This document shows positions 18,793-28,203 of a stretch of 64,000 nt of DNA, in pieces. The DNA is from Streptomyces xanthophaeus (lineage in GTDB: Bacteria; Actinomycetota; Actinomycetes; Streptomycetales; Streptomycetaceae). The stretch covers positions 13,625 to 77,624 of the forward strand of contig NZ_JOFT01000035.1 in the NCBI RefSeq assembly GCF_000725805.1, in the 5' to 3' direction. The notes under the pieces are model-generated. The model saw only the letters and a program-made list of their open reading frames with translations. It was not told the origin of the DNA and ran no database searches. Position numbers and translations under genes: made by a program. Position 1 is the first letter of the stretch. Each line of letters opens with the position of its first letter.

Positions 18793-21678
18793 GTGCACGT
18801 GCCCGACGTCTCCGTGGTCGTCATCGTCTACAACGACGCAGAGCGTCTGTCGACAGCAGTCCAGTCGGTTTTGGACCAGACCCTGCACGGGGTCGAGGTC
18901 GTGATCGTCGACGACTGCAGCAAGGACCGCTCGTACGCGGTCGCCCAGGAACTGGAAGCCGCGCACCCCGGGAGAGTGCGCGCGTTCCAGCTGCCGGAGA
19001 ACAGTGGCGGCTGCGGTGCGCCGCGCAACCACGGCATCCAGCAGGCCACCGGCACGTACGTGATGTTCCTGGACAGCGACGACGTGCTCGAGCGCAACGC
19101 CTGCCGGAACATGCTGGCCGCAGCCGAGCGGACCGGGTCCGACCTGGTCTCGGGCATGTGCGTCCGCGTGCACCTCGGCAACCGGTGGGACAAGACCACC
19201 GAGTGGTACCCGTGGATCTACTCCCGCACGCGCACCCTGGAGTCGATCACCGAGTTCCCCGACCTGCTGGTCTACGACACCCTCTCCACGAACAAGTGCT
19301 ACCGGCGCGCGTTCTTGCTGGAGCAGGGCCTGGAGTTCCCGGTCGGCATCCACTACGAGGACCTGCTGTTCTCGGCGCAGGCCTACGTGGCCGCCCGCCG
19401 CATCACGCTGATCCCGAACCACGTCTACTTCTGGAGGGTGGCCGAGAAGGCCGCGGCGAAGTCCATCAGCAACCGGCGCCACGAGATCGCGAACTTCGTC
19501 CACCGGATGGAGATCCACCGGCGCGTCGACGAGCTGCTGGCCGCCAAGGGCCACACGGACATCAAGTCCGCGAAGGACGCCAAGTTCCTCAAGCACGACC
19601 TGGTGCTGCACCTGCGTGACCTGCCGCTTCTCGGTGACGCGTACCGCCAGGAGTTCGCCCGCCTCGCCAACGGCTACCTCGCGGGCATCGACCCGGCGGC
19701 CTACGGGAACGTCACCCACCTCCAGGCGATCTGCGCCTACCTGCTCGGCAAGGAGGACTGGGACAACCTGCTCCCCGCCGCCGACGCCATGACCAACAAG
19801 GGCCGGCTCTCCTCCCCGCTCGCCGAGCGCGACGGCCGGATCTACTGGTGCGGCCGGCACATCGACGACGCGGACGAAGCCGCCCGCACCGAGGCCCGCC
19901 GGATACTGGACGTCACCGAGCAGGGCTTCCACACCGCCCCGCTCACCTCCCTGCAGCTGGGCAACCGCCTGACCTCCTACGAGGACGACGGGCGAGGCAC
20001 CGTCACGCTCTCCGGCGCCGTGGTGAACCCGCTGGGCCGGATCGGGGCCGACGCGGAGCTGAAGGCCTCGCTCGAATTCCGGGCCCGCCGCCAGATCGGC
20101 GTGCGCTCCTTCAGCTTCCCGGTGTCAACCGTGCGCCACGCCGGTGACACGATCGAGTGGACCGGCACGGCCGACGTCGGCAGCACCGTCCGCCCCCTCG
20201 GCATCATCGACGCCGTCTGGGACGTCCGGCTGAAGCTGACCGCCGGGAACGAGAAGATCACCACGCGCGTCTCCGTCGGCGGCGTCGACCTGGAGTCGGC
20301 GGCCCGTCTGCGCGTACGGCCGAGGCTGACCCGGCTGGTCTCCGACCGCTTCGAGCCGGAGGTCACCAAGAAGGGCAACCTCTCCTACGTCCTGACCGCC
20401 GAGGGCGCCGCCGCCGTCCGCACCCAGAACCTGATCAACAACGCCATACACGGCAAGACGGCGAACGTGGTCAAGCGCGGCCTGCGCAAGGCCCTGCGGG
20501 TCCGCCGGAGCATGGGCTCCGGCGAGCAGAAGGTGAAGCTCTACCACGAGGTCTTCTCGAAGCTGCCCATCAAGAAGGGCACGGTCGTCTTCGAGAGCCA
20601 CATGGGCAAGCAGTACAGCGACAGCCCGAAGGCGATCTACGAGGAGATGGTGCGCCAGGGCGTGCCCTTCGAGGCGATCTGGTCGTACGCGGGCAAGCCC
20701 ACGGGCTTCCCCAAGGACGCCACCCTGGTGCGGCGCTGGAGCTGGCCCTACCTGCGGGCACTGGCCCAGGCCGAGTACTGGGTCGACAACCAGGGCTTCC
20801 CGCTGGCCCTCGCCAAGCGCCCGGGGACCACGTACATCCAGACCTGGCACGGCTCCGCGCTCAAGCGGATGGGCTTCCACGAACCCCGCACCAAGGCGCA
20901 GGGCCGCGCGGGCCAGAACCGCTTCCAGGCGGCCGTCGACCGCTTCGACCACTTCCTGATCCGCTCCGAGCACGACACCCGCACCCTCGCCAAGGGCTTC
21001 CGGCTCCGCGACGAGGTCCTGCTGCGCACGGGCTACCCGCGCAACGACGCCCTGGTCGAGGCGCAGCGGGCCGAGGCGCAGAGCGGCGAGCGGGTCCGCG
21101 GGCCCCTGGCGGCGGAGCTCGGCATCGACCCGGACAAGAAGGTGCTGCTGTACGCGCCGACCTTCCGGGCGGGTGCGGACGGCGCGGTGGAGGGCTTCGA
21201 GTTCCCCTTCGACGTGGAGGAGTTCGCCGACCGGCTCGGTGACCGCTTCACGCTGCTGGTGCGGACCCACTACCTCAACAGCATCTCGCTGCCGCCGTCG
21301 GTGGCCGGCCGTGTCATCGACGTGTCCCGGCACCACGACATCACCCCGCTGCTGGCCCTCGCCGACGGGCTCGTCACGGACTACTCCTCGGTGATGTTCG
21401 ACTACGCGGTCCTGGACCGGCCGATGGTGTTCTTCGCGTACGACTACGAGAAGTACGCCAACGACATCCGCGGCACGTACTTCGACCTGAAGGAGAAGGC
21501 CCCCGGCCCGGTCGTGGCCACCGCGGACGAACTCCTGCAGGCCCTGGCCGCCTTCGAGGAGGCGGACGCCAAGTACGCCGAGGCGCGCCAGCGGTTCCTC
21601 ACCGAGTTCGGCGAGTACGACCGCGGGGACGCGGCCCGTCAGATCGTCGAGAAGTTCTTCACCAGGAGCGGCAAGTGA
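18793..21678 (+). CDS. GT2-TagF fusion: glycosyltransferase/CDP-glycerol glycerophosphotransferase
   Basis: A 961-residue protein. Residues 1-330 form a GT2 domain (SVVVIVYNDAERL, FLDSDDVL). Residues about 380-540 look like a beta-rich domain. Residues about 590-960 are a TagF/Glyphos_transf domain, with TWHGSALKRMG near 683 and TDYSSVMFDYAVL near 862. TagF enzymes polymerise glycerol- or ribitol-phosphate units of wall teichoic acid, so the protein probably makes a sugar-substituted poly(polyol phosphate). GTG 18793 and GTG 18799 are both possible starts. The next GT4 gene overlaps by GTGA. Confidence 0.92.
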   Translation: MHVPDVSVVVIVYNDAERLSTAVQSVLDQTLHGVEVVIVDDCSKDRSYAVAQELEAAHPGRVRAFQLPENSGGCGAPRNHGIQQATGTYVMFLDSDDVLERNACRNMLAAAERTGSDLVSGMCVRVHLGNRWDKTTEWYPWIYSRTRTLESITEFPDLLVYDTLSTNKCYRRAFLLEQGLEFPVGIHYEDLLFSAQAYVAARRITLIPNHVYFWRVAEKAAAKSISNRRHEIANFVHRMEIHRRVDELLAAKGHTDIKSAKDAKFLKHDLVLHLRDLPLLGDAYRQEFARLANGYLAGIDPAAYGNVTHLQAICAYLLGKEDWDNLLPAADAMTNKGRLSSPLAERDGRIYWCGRHIDDADEAARTEARRILDVTEQGFHTAPLTSLQLGNRLTSYEDDGRGTVTLSGAVVNPLGRIGADAELKASLEFRARRQIGVRSFSFPVSTVRHAGDTIEWTGTADVGSTVRPLGIIDAVWDVRLKLTAGNEKITTRVSVGGVDLESAARLRVRPRLTRLVSDRFEPEVTKKGNLSYVLTAEGAAAVRTQNLINNAIHGKTANVVKRGLRKALRVRRSMGSGEQKVKLYHEVFSKLPIKKGTVVFESHMGKQYSDSPKAIYEEMVRQGVPFEAIWSYAGKPTGFPKDATLVRRWSWPYLRALAQAEYWVDNQGFPLALAKRPGTTYIQTWHGSALKRMGFHEPRTKAQGRAGQNRFQAAVDRFDHFLIRSEHDTRTLAKGFRLRDEVLLRTGYPRNDALVEAQRAEAQSGERVRGPLAAELGIDPDKKVLLYAPTFRAGADGAVEGFEFPFDVEEFADRLGDRFTLLVRTHYLNSISLPPSVAGRVIDVSRHHDITPLLALADGLVTDYSSVMFDYAVLDRPMVFFAYDYEKYANDIRGTYFDLKEKAPGPVVATADELLQALAAFEEADAKYAEARQRFLTEFGEYDRGDAARQIVEKFFTRSGK

Positions 21679-22847
21679 GCCAGCAGACCGCCGCCCCCGG
21701 CGGCCGTGACGTCTTCCTCGTCTGCAACAGCGTCGACGAGCTCGGCGGCGTGACCACCTGGTCGCACCAGATGGCCCGGCTGTTCACCGACCGCGGGCAC
21801 CGGGTGCACATCGTCGGCATCGCCCCGGTGGCCGAGGAGATCCGCCAGAAGCTGCCGGCGGACCTCCCGTACGCCCTGACCACGCTGTACGACGCGCATC
21901 CCCCGGGTGCGCGCCGCCTGCGCGGGATCAAGGGCCGGCTGAACGCGCCGGAGCGGCGCCGGCAGGCGGCCCGCCGGGCGAAGATGCGGGCCAAGGCGGA
22001 ACAGCTGAGCGAGCTCTTCCGCGCGGCCCGCCCCGGCAGTGTCGTGATCGTCACCCAGGTCTGGGCGATGGAGTGGGTCGCGCTCGCCGACACCAAGGGG
22101 CTCACCGTCATCGGCATGAGCCACGAGTCCTTCGAGGCCAGCCAGAAGTCCACCCGCGGCGAGCGGGTCCGCCGGTTCTATCCGGAGGTGGACCGGCTGC
22201 TGGTGCTGACCGCCGAGGACGCGGACCTGTGGATCCGGGCGGGCATGGAAAACGTCGGGAGCATGCCGAACCCGCTGCCCTTCATGCCGCCGACCCCTGC
22301 TCCGCGGACCGCGAAGGTCGTGGCCAGCGTGGGCCGCCTCGCCTTCGAGAAGGGCGTGGACCTGCTGCTCGACGCGTGGGCGGACGCGGCCCCGCAGCAC
22401 CCGGACTGGGTCCTGCGGATCTACGGAGCCGGGGTGGAGGAAACGGCTCTGCGGGCGCACTGCACCTCGCTGGGCCTGGACGACTCCGTGGAGTGGATGG
22501 GCAGCACCGACGACGTCCTGGGCGCCCTGCGCGGGGCCTCGGTCTTCGCTCAGGCCTCCCGGGCCGAGGGCTTCCCCATCACGCTGCTGGAGGCGATGGC
22601 CGCGGGCGTGCCCGCAGCCGCCTTCGACTGCGCGCCCGGCGTACGGGAGATCGTCCGGCACGGCGAGGACGGACTGCTGGCCCGCCTGGGCAACACGATG
22701 GAGCTGGCCGGCCACCTGCGGGTGCTGATGGCCGACGCCGAGCTGCGCGACCGGCTCGGGGACGCGGCCTTCGAGTCGGTGAAGCGGTTCTCCAGCACCG
22801 AGATCACCGACCGCTGGGAAGCCCTCTTCGCCTTCCTGGAGCGCTGA
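21675..22847 (+). CDS. GT4-family glycosyltransferase
   Basis: A 390-residue GT-B enzyme. The N-terminal half has ELGGVTTWSHQMARLF, a typical acceptor-side GG motif; the C-terminal half has SVGRLAFEKGVDLLLDAW and the E-x7-E nucleotide-sugar motif in ASRAEGFPITLLEAMAAG. It starts with GTG overlapping the TagF fusion stop (GTGA), so the two are translated together. It likely adds sugars to the same envelope polymer, acceptor unknown. Confidence 0.92.
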   Translation: MSQQTAAPGGRDVFLVCNSVDELGGVTTWSHQMARLFTDRGHRVHIVGIAPVAEEIRQKLPADLPYALTTLYDAHPPGARRLRGIKGRLNAPERRRQAARRAKMRAKAEQLSELFRAARPGSVVIVTQVWAMEWVALADTKGLTVIGMSHESFEASQKSTRGERVRRFYPEVDRLLVLTAEDADLWIRAGMENVGSMPNPLPFMPPTPAPRTAKVVASVGRLAFEKGVDLLLDAWADAAPQHPDWVLRIYGAGVEETALRAHCTSLGLDDSVEWMGSTDDVLGALRGASVFAQASRAEGFPITLLEAMAAGVPAAAFDCAPGVREIVRHGEDGLLARLGNTMELAGHLRVLMADAELRDRLGDAAFESVKRFSSTEITDRWEALFAFLER

Positions 22848-22855
22848 GCACCGCC

Positions 22856-22923
22856 CGTCCCACGCAGACGAAGCCGCCCGCCCCGGAACTGTCCGGGGCG
22901 GGCGGCTTCGTCTGCGTGGGACG
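22856..22923. terminator. Perfect 32-bp inverted repeat, bidirectional terminator
   Basis: Bases 22856-22887 pair perfectly with 22892-22923 around the 4-base loop ACTG. It separates the rightward GT4 gene (ends 22847) from leftward galE (ends 22935), so it terminates both. Confidence 0.93.
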
Positions 22924-22934
22924 GCAGGCGGCCC

Positions 22935-23948
22935 CTAGCGGTGGAGCTCGTCGTGGGCGGCGACGTCGGCCGTGCGGCGGTTGGCCTCCCAGCCGGCCCA
23001 TGCGGAGGTGACCATCTCGCGGACGTCGTGGCGGGCCTTCCAGCCCAGCTCGCTCGCGATCCTGTCCGCCGAGGCCACGACCTTCGCCGGGTCGCCGGGA
23101 CGCCGCGGGGTGATCACGGGGGCGTAGGAGTGACCGGTGTTCGTGTTGAGCAGGTCGACCATCTCGCGGACGGAAACCCCCTCGCCGCGGCCGATGTTGA
23201 CGGTGAGGTCCTTGTACTCCCCGGCCGCCGCCCATTCCGCCAGCTTGCGCGCCGCCGCCACGTGGGCCTCTGCGAGGTCCTCGACGTGGATGTAGTCGCG
23301 GATGCAGGTGCCGTCCGGGGTCGGGTAGTCGTCGCCGAAGATCTTGGCGCCCTGGCCCGCGTCGTACCGCTCGAAGACCATCGGCACCAGGTTGAAGACC
23401 CCGGTGTCGGCGAGTTCGGGGGTCGCGGCGCCCGCCACGTTGAAGTACCGCAGGCAGGCCGTGGCGATCCCGTGCGCCTTGCCCGCAGACCGGATCAGCC
23501 ACTCGCCGGCCAGCTTGGTCTCACCGTACGGGCTCAGCGGCGCGCACGGGGTGTCCTCGGTGACCAGGTCCACGTCCGGCATGCCGTAGACGGAGGCCGA
23601 GGAGGAGAACAGCACGTTGCGCACGCCCGCGGCGGCCACGGCCTGGAGCAGGACCGTCAGGCCCTGCACGTTCTCCTGGTAGTAGTACAGCGGCCGCTCG
23701 ACGGACTCGCCGACCTGCTTCTTGCCCGCGAGGTGCACCACACCGGTGATCTTGTGGCGGAGGATGACCTCGTCCAGGACCAGCCGGTCCAGGACGGACC
23801 CGACCACCAGCGGTACGCCCTCCGGAATGCGGTCGGCGTTGCCCGTGGACAGGTCGTCGAGGACGACGACCTTCTCCCCCGCGAGCTGCATCGCGCGGAC
23901 GACGTGCGCACCGATGTATCCGGCGCCACCGGTGATCAGAAAGGTCAT
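22935..23948 (-). CDS. galE: UDP-glucose 4-epimerase
   Basis: A 337-residue short-chain dehydrogenase-type epimerase. It starts MTFLITGGAGYIGAH with the NAD-binding GxxGxxG, has SSSASVYG, the catalytic YGETK, and RYFNVAGA. It interconverts UDP-glucose and UDP-galactose, feeding the adjacent glycosyltransferases. ATG 23948 has GGGAG seven bases upstream, so the longer frame to 24158 is not used. Confidence 0.95.
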   Translation of the reverse strand: MTFLITGGAGYIGAHVVRAMQLAGEKVVVLDDLSTGNADRIPEGVPLVVGSVLDRLVLDEVILRHKITGVVHLAGKKQVGESVERPLYYYQENVQGLTVLLQAVAAAGVRNVLFSSSASVYGMPDVDLVTEDTPCAPLSPYGETKLAGEWLIRSAGKAHGIATACLRYFNVAGAATPELADTGVFNLVPMVFERYDAGQGAKIFGDDYPTPDGTCIRDYIHVEDLAEAHVAAARKLAEWAAAGEYKDLTVNIGRGEGVSVREMVDLLNTNTGHSYAPVITPRRPGDPAKVVASADRIASELGWKARHDVREMVTSAWAGWEANRRTADVAAHDELHR

Positions 23949-24024
23949 GTGAATCTCCCTGGGTCCCCCCGGAGGGAATCCGGGGGCCTGTCCGAGTTCT
24001 TCTGCGTTCTTCCGTATGGAGTGC

Positions 24025-25638
24025 TCAGCCCGCCCTGCGGCCTGCCCGGGCCCGGTGGAGGCGGTTTCGTACGAGGTACAGCGCGCCCTCGGCGCCGGGC
24101 GCCAGGCGCAGGGCCAGCGAGCCGGTCGCCGTGCGGTAGGGCTGCGACAGCAGGACACCGTACCGGCTGCTCGGCAGGGCGCGTCGGCGGAGCAGCCCGC
24201 CGCGGGGGCTCAGCGAGGTGACCACGCTGCTCCCGTCGGCGCAGGCGACCTCCACCCGGACGTCCCAGGCCTGCATCCGGCGCAGCCCCTGACGCCGCCC
24301 GGTCACGGCCAGGTCGGCGAGGCGGAACGGCAGTTCGGCGCTCCAGTCGGCATCGGCGGCGGGGCGCAGCTCCACCGGCTGGGCCAGCACGGGTTCGCCG
24401 CCCGCCCGGGGCAGGAACCGCAGCTGGACGGTGCGCGGCCCGGCCTTCGCGAGGCGCCCGTAGAGGTCGTGCAGGCGGATCCGCACCAGGCCGGAGCCGG
24501 CCGGTTCGGCGTCGGCGGTGATCGGGAGCCGGGCCGTCTCCAGCCCGGTCAGGCCGTCCAGTTCGACGGGCAGGGCCTCGCTCCACACCGGCACCCCGGC
24601 GGAGTCGGCGGCGTACGGCGGCAGCAGCCGCGGCGGCTCGGCGGCGAGGCGGGTGAGGCGGGTGAGGTCGGCGGGCGGGGCCTCGGTGGCACGCAGCAGC
24701 CGCACGATCCAGCGGACGTGGGCGGGCGCGGCCTCGATGTCGGCCTCGGCGAAGGTGGCGAGGTACTCCCGGGTGAGGGTCCACCACGCGGCCTGGTAGC
24801 CGGGGTCCGTGCCGATCTCGCGCAGGTACATGCGCAGGTCGTAGTCCAGGAACTTGACCTGACAGGCGTGGCCGAGCTCCGGGGAGGCGGCGGCGAGGGT
24901 GCGCGAGGCCGTGCGGTGGGCCTCGATCCGCGAGGCCCAGTTCCCGACGTCCTTGCGGTTCAGGGAGATCGACACCTGGGCGGCGCTGCGGCGCACGTGC
25001 CACACGTAGACGAGGTCGCCGATGACGGCGACGCGCGGGGCGGCGGCCAGCACGCGCGCGGTGAAGGCGAAGTCCTCGTAGACGAACCGGCCGTCGGGGA
25101 AGCGGATGGAATGCGCGTCCAGGAAGGCGCGCTCGTACAGCTTGTTGACGCAGAGGGTGTCACGGACCAGCTCCGGCCGGTCCGCGGGCCGCTCGATCAC
25201 GTCGCCTGGGGTGTACAGCCCGGGCACCCAGGGCACGTCGTGGCCCTGCGGCAGCTCGCGGCGTACGCACGCGCCGACGGTGACGGCCGCGCCGTGCTCC
25301 CCGGCGGCCCGCACCAGGGCCTCGGCGGCCCCCGGCGGGAGCACGTCGTCGCTGTCCAGGAAGAGGACGTACGGGGCGGTCGCGGCCGCGATCCCGTCGT
25401 TGCGCGGGGTGCCGCACCCCCCGCTGTTCTCCGTGCGGTGCACGACCTTCAGACGGGGGTGCGCGGCGGCCAGCTCGTCCAGCACGCGTGCGGTGCCGTC
25501 CGACGAGGCGTCGTTCACGGCGATGACCTCGGCGACCACCGGGCCCTGGGCGAGGGCCGAGGAAACGGCCCCGCCCACGAGCCCGGCGTCGTTGTACGCG
25601 ATCACCACGACGGACACGGTGGAGGATTTGCTGCTCAC
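24025..25638 (-). CDS. GT2 glycosyltransferase with beta-rich C-terminal domain
   Basis: A 537-residue protein from GTG 25638 (VSSKSSTVSVVV). The GT2 core has SVVVIAYNDAGL and FLDSDDVLPP, and shares NSGGCGTPRN with the GT2 half of the TagF fusion, so the two are paralogues. The C-terminal 200 residues are beta-rich and correspond to the middle domain of that fusion; the TagF domain is absent. Likely acts on the same envelope glycopolymer. An in-frame start at 25677 is possible but less well supported. Confidence 0.87.
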   Translation of the reverse strand: MSSKSSTVSVVVIAYNDAGLVGGAVSSALAQGPVVAEVIAVNDASSDGTARVLDELAAAHPRLKVVHRTENSGGCGTPRNDGIAAATAPYVLFLDSDDVLPPGAAEALVRAAGEHGAAVTVGACVRRELPQGHDVPWVPGLYTPGDVIERPADRPELVRDTLCVNKLYERAFLDAHSIRFPDGRFVYEDFAFTARVLAAAPRVAVIGDLVYVWHVRRSAAQVSISLNRKDVGNWASRIEAHRTASRTLAAASPELGHACQVKFLDYDLRMYLREIGTDPGYQAAWWTLTREYLATFAEADIEAAPAHVRWIVRLLRATEAPPADLTRLTRLAAEPPRLLPPYAADSAGVPVWSEALPVELDGLTGLETARLPITADAEPAGSGLVRIRLHDLYGRLAKAGPRTVQLRFLPRAGGEPVLAQPVELRPAADADWSAELPFRLADLAVTGRRQGLRRMQAWDVRVEVACADGSSVVTSLSPRGGLLRRRALPSSRYGVLLSQPYRTATGSLALRLAPGAEGALYLVRNRLHRARAGRRAG

Positions 25639-25689
25639 CCGGAGGATCCTAAGCGACCCGCGTAAAGGCGACTTCAAGGTCGTCCGGTA

Positions 25690-27135
25690 CTAGAAGGGAC
25701 GGAACTCGTCGTACTCCTTCTGAGCGGAGTCCCCGCGCTTGGCTTCCTTCTCCTTGCGGCGCTGGGTGGCCGGGCGCGGCTCGTCCAGGCGGTGGTCCTC
25801 GCCACGGCGGCCCAGCATCTCGGCGCCGGCCATCACGGTCGGCTCCCAGTCGAAGACGACCGCGTTCTCGTCGGAGCCGATGGCCACGCCGTCACCCGCA
25901 CGGGCACCGGCCTTCCTGAGCGCGTCCTCCACGCCGAGGCGGTTCAGGCGGTCGGCGAGGTAGCCCACGGCCTCGTCGATGTTGAAGTCGGTCTGGCGGA
26001 CCCAGCGCTCCGGCTTCTCGCCGCGCACCCTGTAGAGCTCTTCGGCCTCGTCGTAGGTGACGGTGAAGCCGGAGTCGTCCACGGCCTTCGGGCGGATGAC
26101 GATGCGGGTCGCCTCCTGCTTGGGCTGGCGGGCGCGGGCCTTGGCGATGACCTCGGCGAGGAAGTAGGAGAGCTCCTTGAGACCCGTACGGGCGACCGCG
26201 GAGACCTCGAACACCTTGTAGCCGCGGGCCTCCAGGTCAGGGCGGACCATGTCGGCGAGCTCCTGGCCGTCCGGGATGTCGACCTTGTTGAGGACGACGA
26301 GGCGCGGGCGCTTCTCCAGGCCGCCGCCGTAGAGCCGGAGCTCTTCCTCGATGACGTCGAGGTCGGCGATCGGGTCGCGGTCGGACTCCAGCGTGGCGGT
26401 GTCCAGGACGTGCACCAGCACCGAGCAGCGCTCGACGTGGCGCAGGAACTCCAGGCCGAGGCCGCGGCCCTGGCTGGCGCCCGGGATGAGGCCCGGGACG
26501 TCGGCGATCGTGTAGACGGTCGAACCGGCCGTGACGACGCCCAGGTTCGGGACCAGGGTGGTGAAGGGGTAGTCCGCGATCTTCGGCTTGGCGGAGGAGA
26601 GCACCGAGATCAGCGAGGACTTGCCGGCGCTCGGGAAGCCGACCAGGGCCACGTCGGCGACGGTCTTGAGCTCCAGGATGACGTCGCCACCGGTGCCGGG
26701 GACACCGAGGAGCGCGAAGCCGGGGGCCTTGCGGCGCGCGGAGGAGAGCGCGGCGTTGCCGAGGCCGCCGCGGCCGCCCTCGGCGGCGACGTAGGTGGTG
26801 CCCTGGCCGACGAGGTCGGCGAGGACGTTGCCCTCCTTGTCGAGGACGACGGTGCCGTCCGGCACGGGCAGGATCATGTCCTGGCCGTCCTTGCCGGAGC
26901 GGTTGCCGCCCTCGCCGGGCTTGCCGTTGGTGGCCTTGCGGTGCGGGCTGTGGTGGTAGTCCAGCAGGGTGGTGATCGACTGCTCCACCACGAGGATGAC
27001 GTCACCGCCACGGCCGCCGTTGCCGCCGTCGGGGCCGCCGAGCGGCTTGAACTTCTCCCGGTGAACGGAGGCGCAGCCGTGGCCCCCGTTACCCGCGGCG
27101 ACGTGCAGCTCGACGCGGTCCACGAAGGTGGTCAT
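25690..27135 (-). CDS. obg: Obg GTPase
   Basis: A 481-residue GTPase. The glycine-rich Obg fold starts [20 protein letters not shown]; the G domain carries [10 protein letters not shown] (P-loop, about 168), [10 protein letters not shown] (G3) and NKVD (G4); a C-terminal OCT domain follows. Obg binds the large ribosomal subunit and, in Streptomyces, influences the onset of sporulation. ATG 27135 has GGAGG eight bases upstream. It lies downstream of rpmA with a strong hairpin between them. Confidence 0.97.
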   Translation of the reverse strand: MTTFVDRVELHVAAGNGGHGCASVHREKFKPLGGPDGGNGGRGGDVILVVEQSITTLLDYHHSPHRKATNGKPGEGGNRSGKDGQDMILPVPDGTVVLDKEGNVLADLVGQGTTYVAAEGGRGGLGNAALSSARRKAPGFALLGVPGTGGDVILELKTVADVALVGFPSAGKSSLISVLSSAKPKIADYPFTTLVPNLGVVTAGSTVYTIADVPGLIPGASQGRGLGLEFLRHVERCSVLVHVLDTATLESDRDPIADLDVIEEELRLYGGGLEKRPRLVVLNKVDIPDGQELADMVRPDLEARGYKVFEVSAVARTGLKELSYFLAEVIAKARARQPKQEATRIVIRPKAVDDSGFTVTYDEAEELYRVRGEKPERWVRQTDFNIDEAVGYLADRLNRLGVEDALRKAGARAGDGVAIGSDENAVVFDWEPTVMAGAEMLGRRGEDHRLDEPRPATQRRKEKEAKRGDSAQKEYDEFRPF

Positions 27136-27222
27136 GGGTGTTCCTCCAGATACAGCGGGAATAGTCCGGAAAATCCGGTGGCAGGCCTTGCTGCCCATTA
27201 AACGTGTCTATGTGACAACGCG

Positions 27223-27279
27223 CCGAGGGCGGACCTCTCTTCCCGGCTCGCGCCGGAAAGAGCTGAGATCCGCCCTCGG
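27223..27279 (-). terminator. Long hairpin between rpmA and obg
   Basis: CCGAGGGCGGA (27223-27233) pairs with TCCGCCCTCGG (27269-27279), and the interior TCTTCCCGGC pairs almost fully with GCCGGAAAGA. Placed after rpmA and in front of obg, it may reduce read-through or mark an RNA-processing point. Confidence 0.75.
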
Positions 27280-27312
27280 GAAGTTACGAACGCTCGATCA
27301 GCAGAAGCTGGA

Positions 27313-27567
27313 TCAGGCGGCCGGAACGATGTTGACGACCTTGCGGCCACGGTGCGTGCCGAACTGCACGGCACCGGCCTGCAGCGCGAACAGCGTGTCG
27401 TCGCCGCCACGGCCGACGCCCGCGCCCGGGTGGAAGTGGGTGCCGCGCTGGCGGACGAGGATCTCACCAGCGGAAACGACCTGACCGCCGAAGCGCTTCA
27501 CGCCGAGCCGCTGGGCATTGGAGTCGCGCCCGTTCCGAGTGGACGATGCGCCCTTCTTGTGTGCCAT
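27313..27567 (-). CDS. rpmA: 50S ribosomal protein L27
   Basis: An 84-residue L27 beginning [20 protein letters not shown], with conserved [21 protein letters not shown]27 reaches the peptidyl-transferase centre. It follows rplU by 13 bases in the usual rplU-rpmA-obg order. No N-terminal cleavage extension is present, unlike the Firmicute form. Confidence 0.98.
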   Translation of the reverse strand: MAHKKGASSTRNGRDSNAQRLGVKRFGGQVVSAGEILVRQRGTHFHPGAGVGRGGDDTLFALQAGAVQFGTHRGRKVVNIVPAA

Positions 27568-27580
27568 GTCTCAGTCCCTC

Positions 27581-27901
27581 TTACTTCGCAGCCGCGGGGA
27601 TACCGGTGACCTTGATCGCCGTGTACTGCTGACGGTGACCCTGGCGACGGCGGTAGCCGGTCTTGTTCTTGTACCGCAGGATGTCGATCTTGGCGCCCTT
27701 GTGGTGATCCACAATCTCGGCCGTGACCTTGATGCCGGCCAGGACCCACGGGTCGCTGGTCACGGCTTCGCCGTCGACGACGAGCAGGGTCGAGAGCTCG
27801 ACCGTGTCGCCAACCTTGGCAGTGGAAATCTTGTCAACCTCAACGATGTCGCCGACAGCAACCTTGTGCTGGCGACCACCGCTGCGCACGATGGCGTACA
27901 C
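27581..27901 (-). CDS. rplU: 50S ribosomal protein L21
   Basis: A 106-residue L21 starting [14 protein letters not shown] from GTG 27901, ending GIPAAAK, with the RNA-binding YRRRQGHRQ(Q/H) loop near the end. It is the first gene of the rplU-rpmA-obg unit, so its promoter lies within 27902-28144. Confidence 0.98.
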   Translation of the reverse strand: MYAIVRSGGRQHKVAVGDIVEVDKISTAKVGDTVELSTLLVVDGEAVTSDPWVLAGIKVTAEIVDHHKGAKIDILRYKNKTGYRRRQGHRQQYTAIKVTGIPAAAK

Positions 27902-28144
27902 GCGGATCTCTCTCTCACTCGGGGCGGATGCTCCTGAAGCCAGCCGCTCAGTCGGGACCCCGTCTTGCGACAGGACCGCACTGATCCGGATTGGACGAGC
28001 GGCCTCTCCTGCACGGCGCTTGCGCGCACGGACGCGGGAGGAAGGTGCTCAGGAGCGCGGCATGCGCTGAACATATTTGCCCACACATGCCGACGGTCTA
28101 GGTTACGGGGCCGGTTCCAGGGGGTCAAACCGGGTCCCGTACGG
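27902..28144. other. rplU upstream region
   Basis: About 240 bases between the RNase E/G terminator and the rplU start. I see no gene. It must contain the rplU promoter and a 5' untranslated region; no clear ribosomal-protein leader fold was identified by eye. Confidence 0.5.
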
Positions 28145-28176
28145 CCGTGGGCCCCGCCTTCCGGCGGGGCCCACGG
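28145..28176 (-). terminator. Perfect 14-bp hairpin after RNase E/G gene
   Basis: CCGTGGGCCCCGCC pairs perfectly with GGCGGGGCCCACGG around TTCC, 28 bases beyond the RNase E/G stop. It isolates rne from rplU downstream. Confidence 0.9.
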
Positions 28177-28203
28177 CGGTGCTGTGCCGCTTCAGGCCGC
28201 GGA

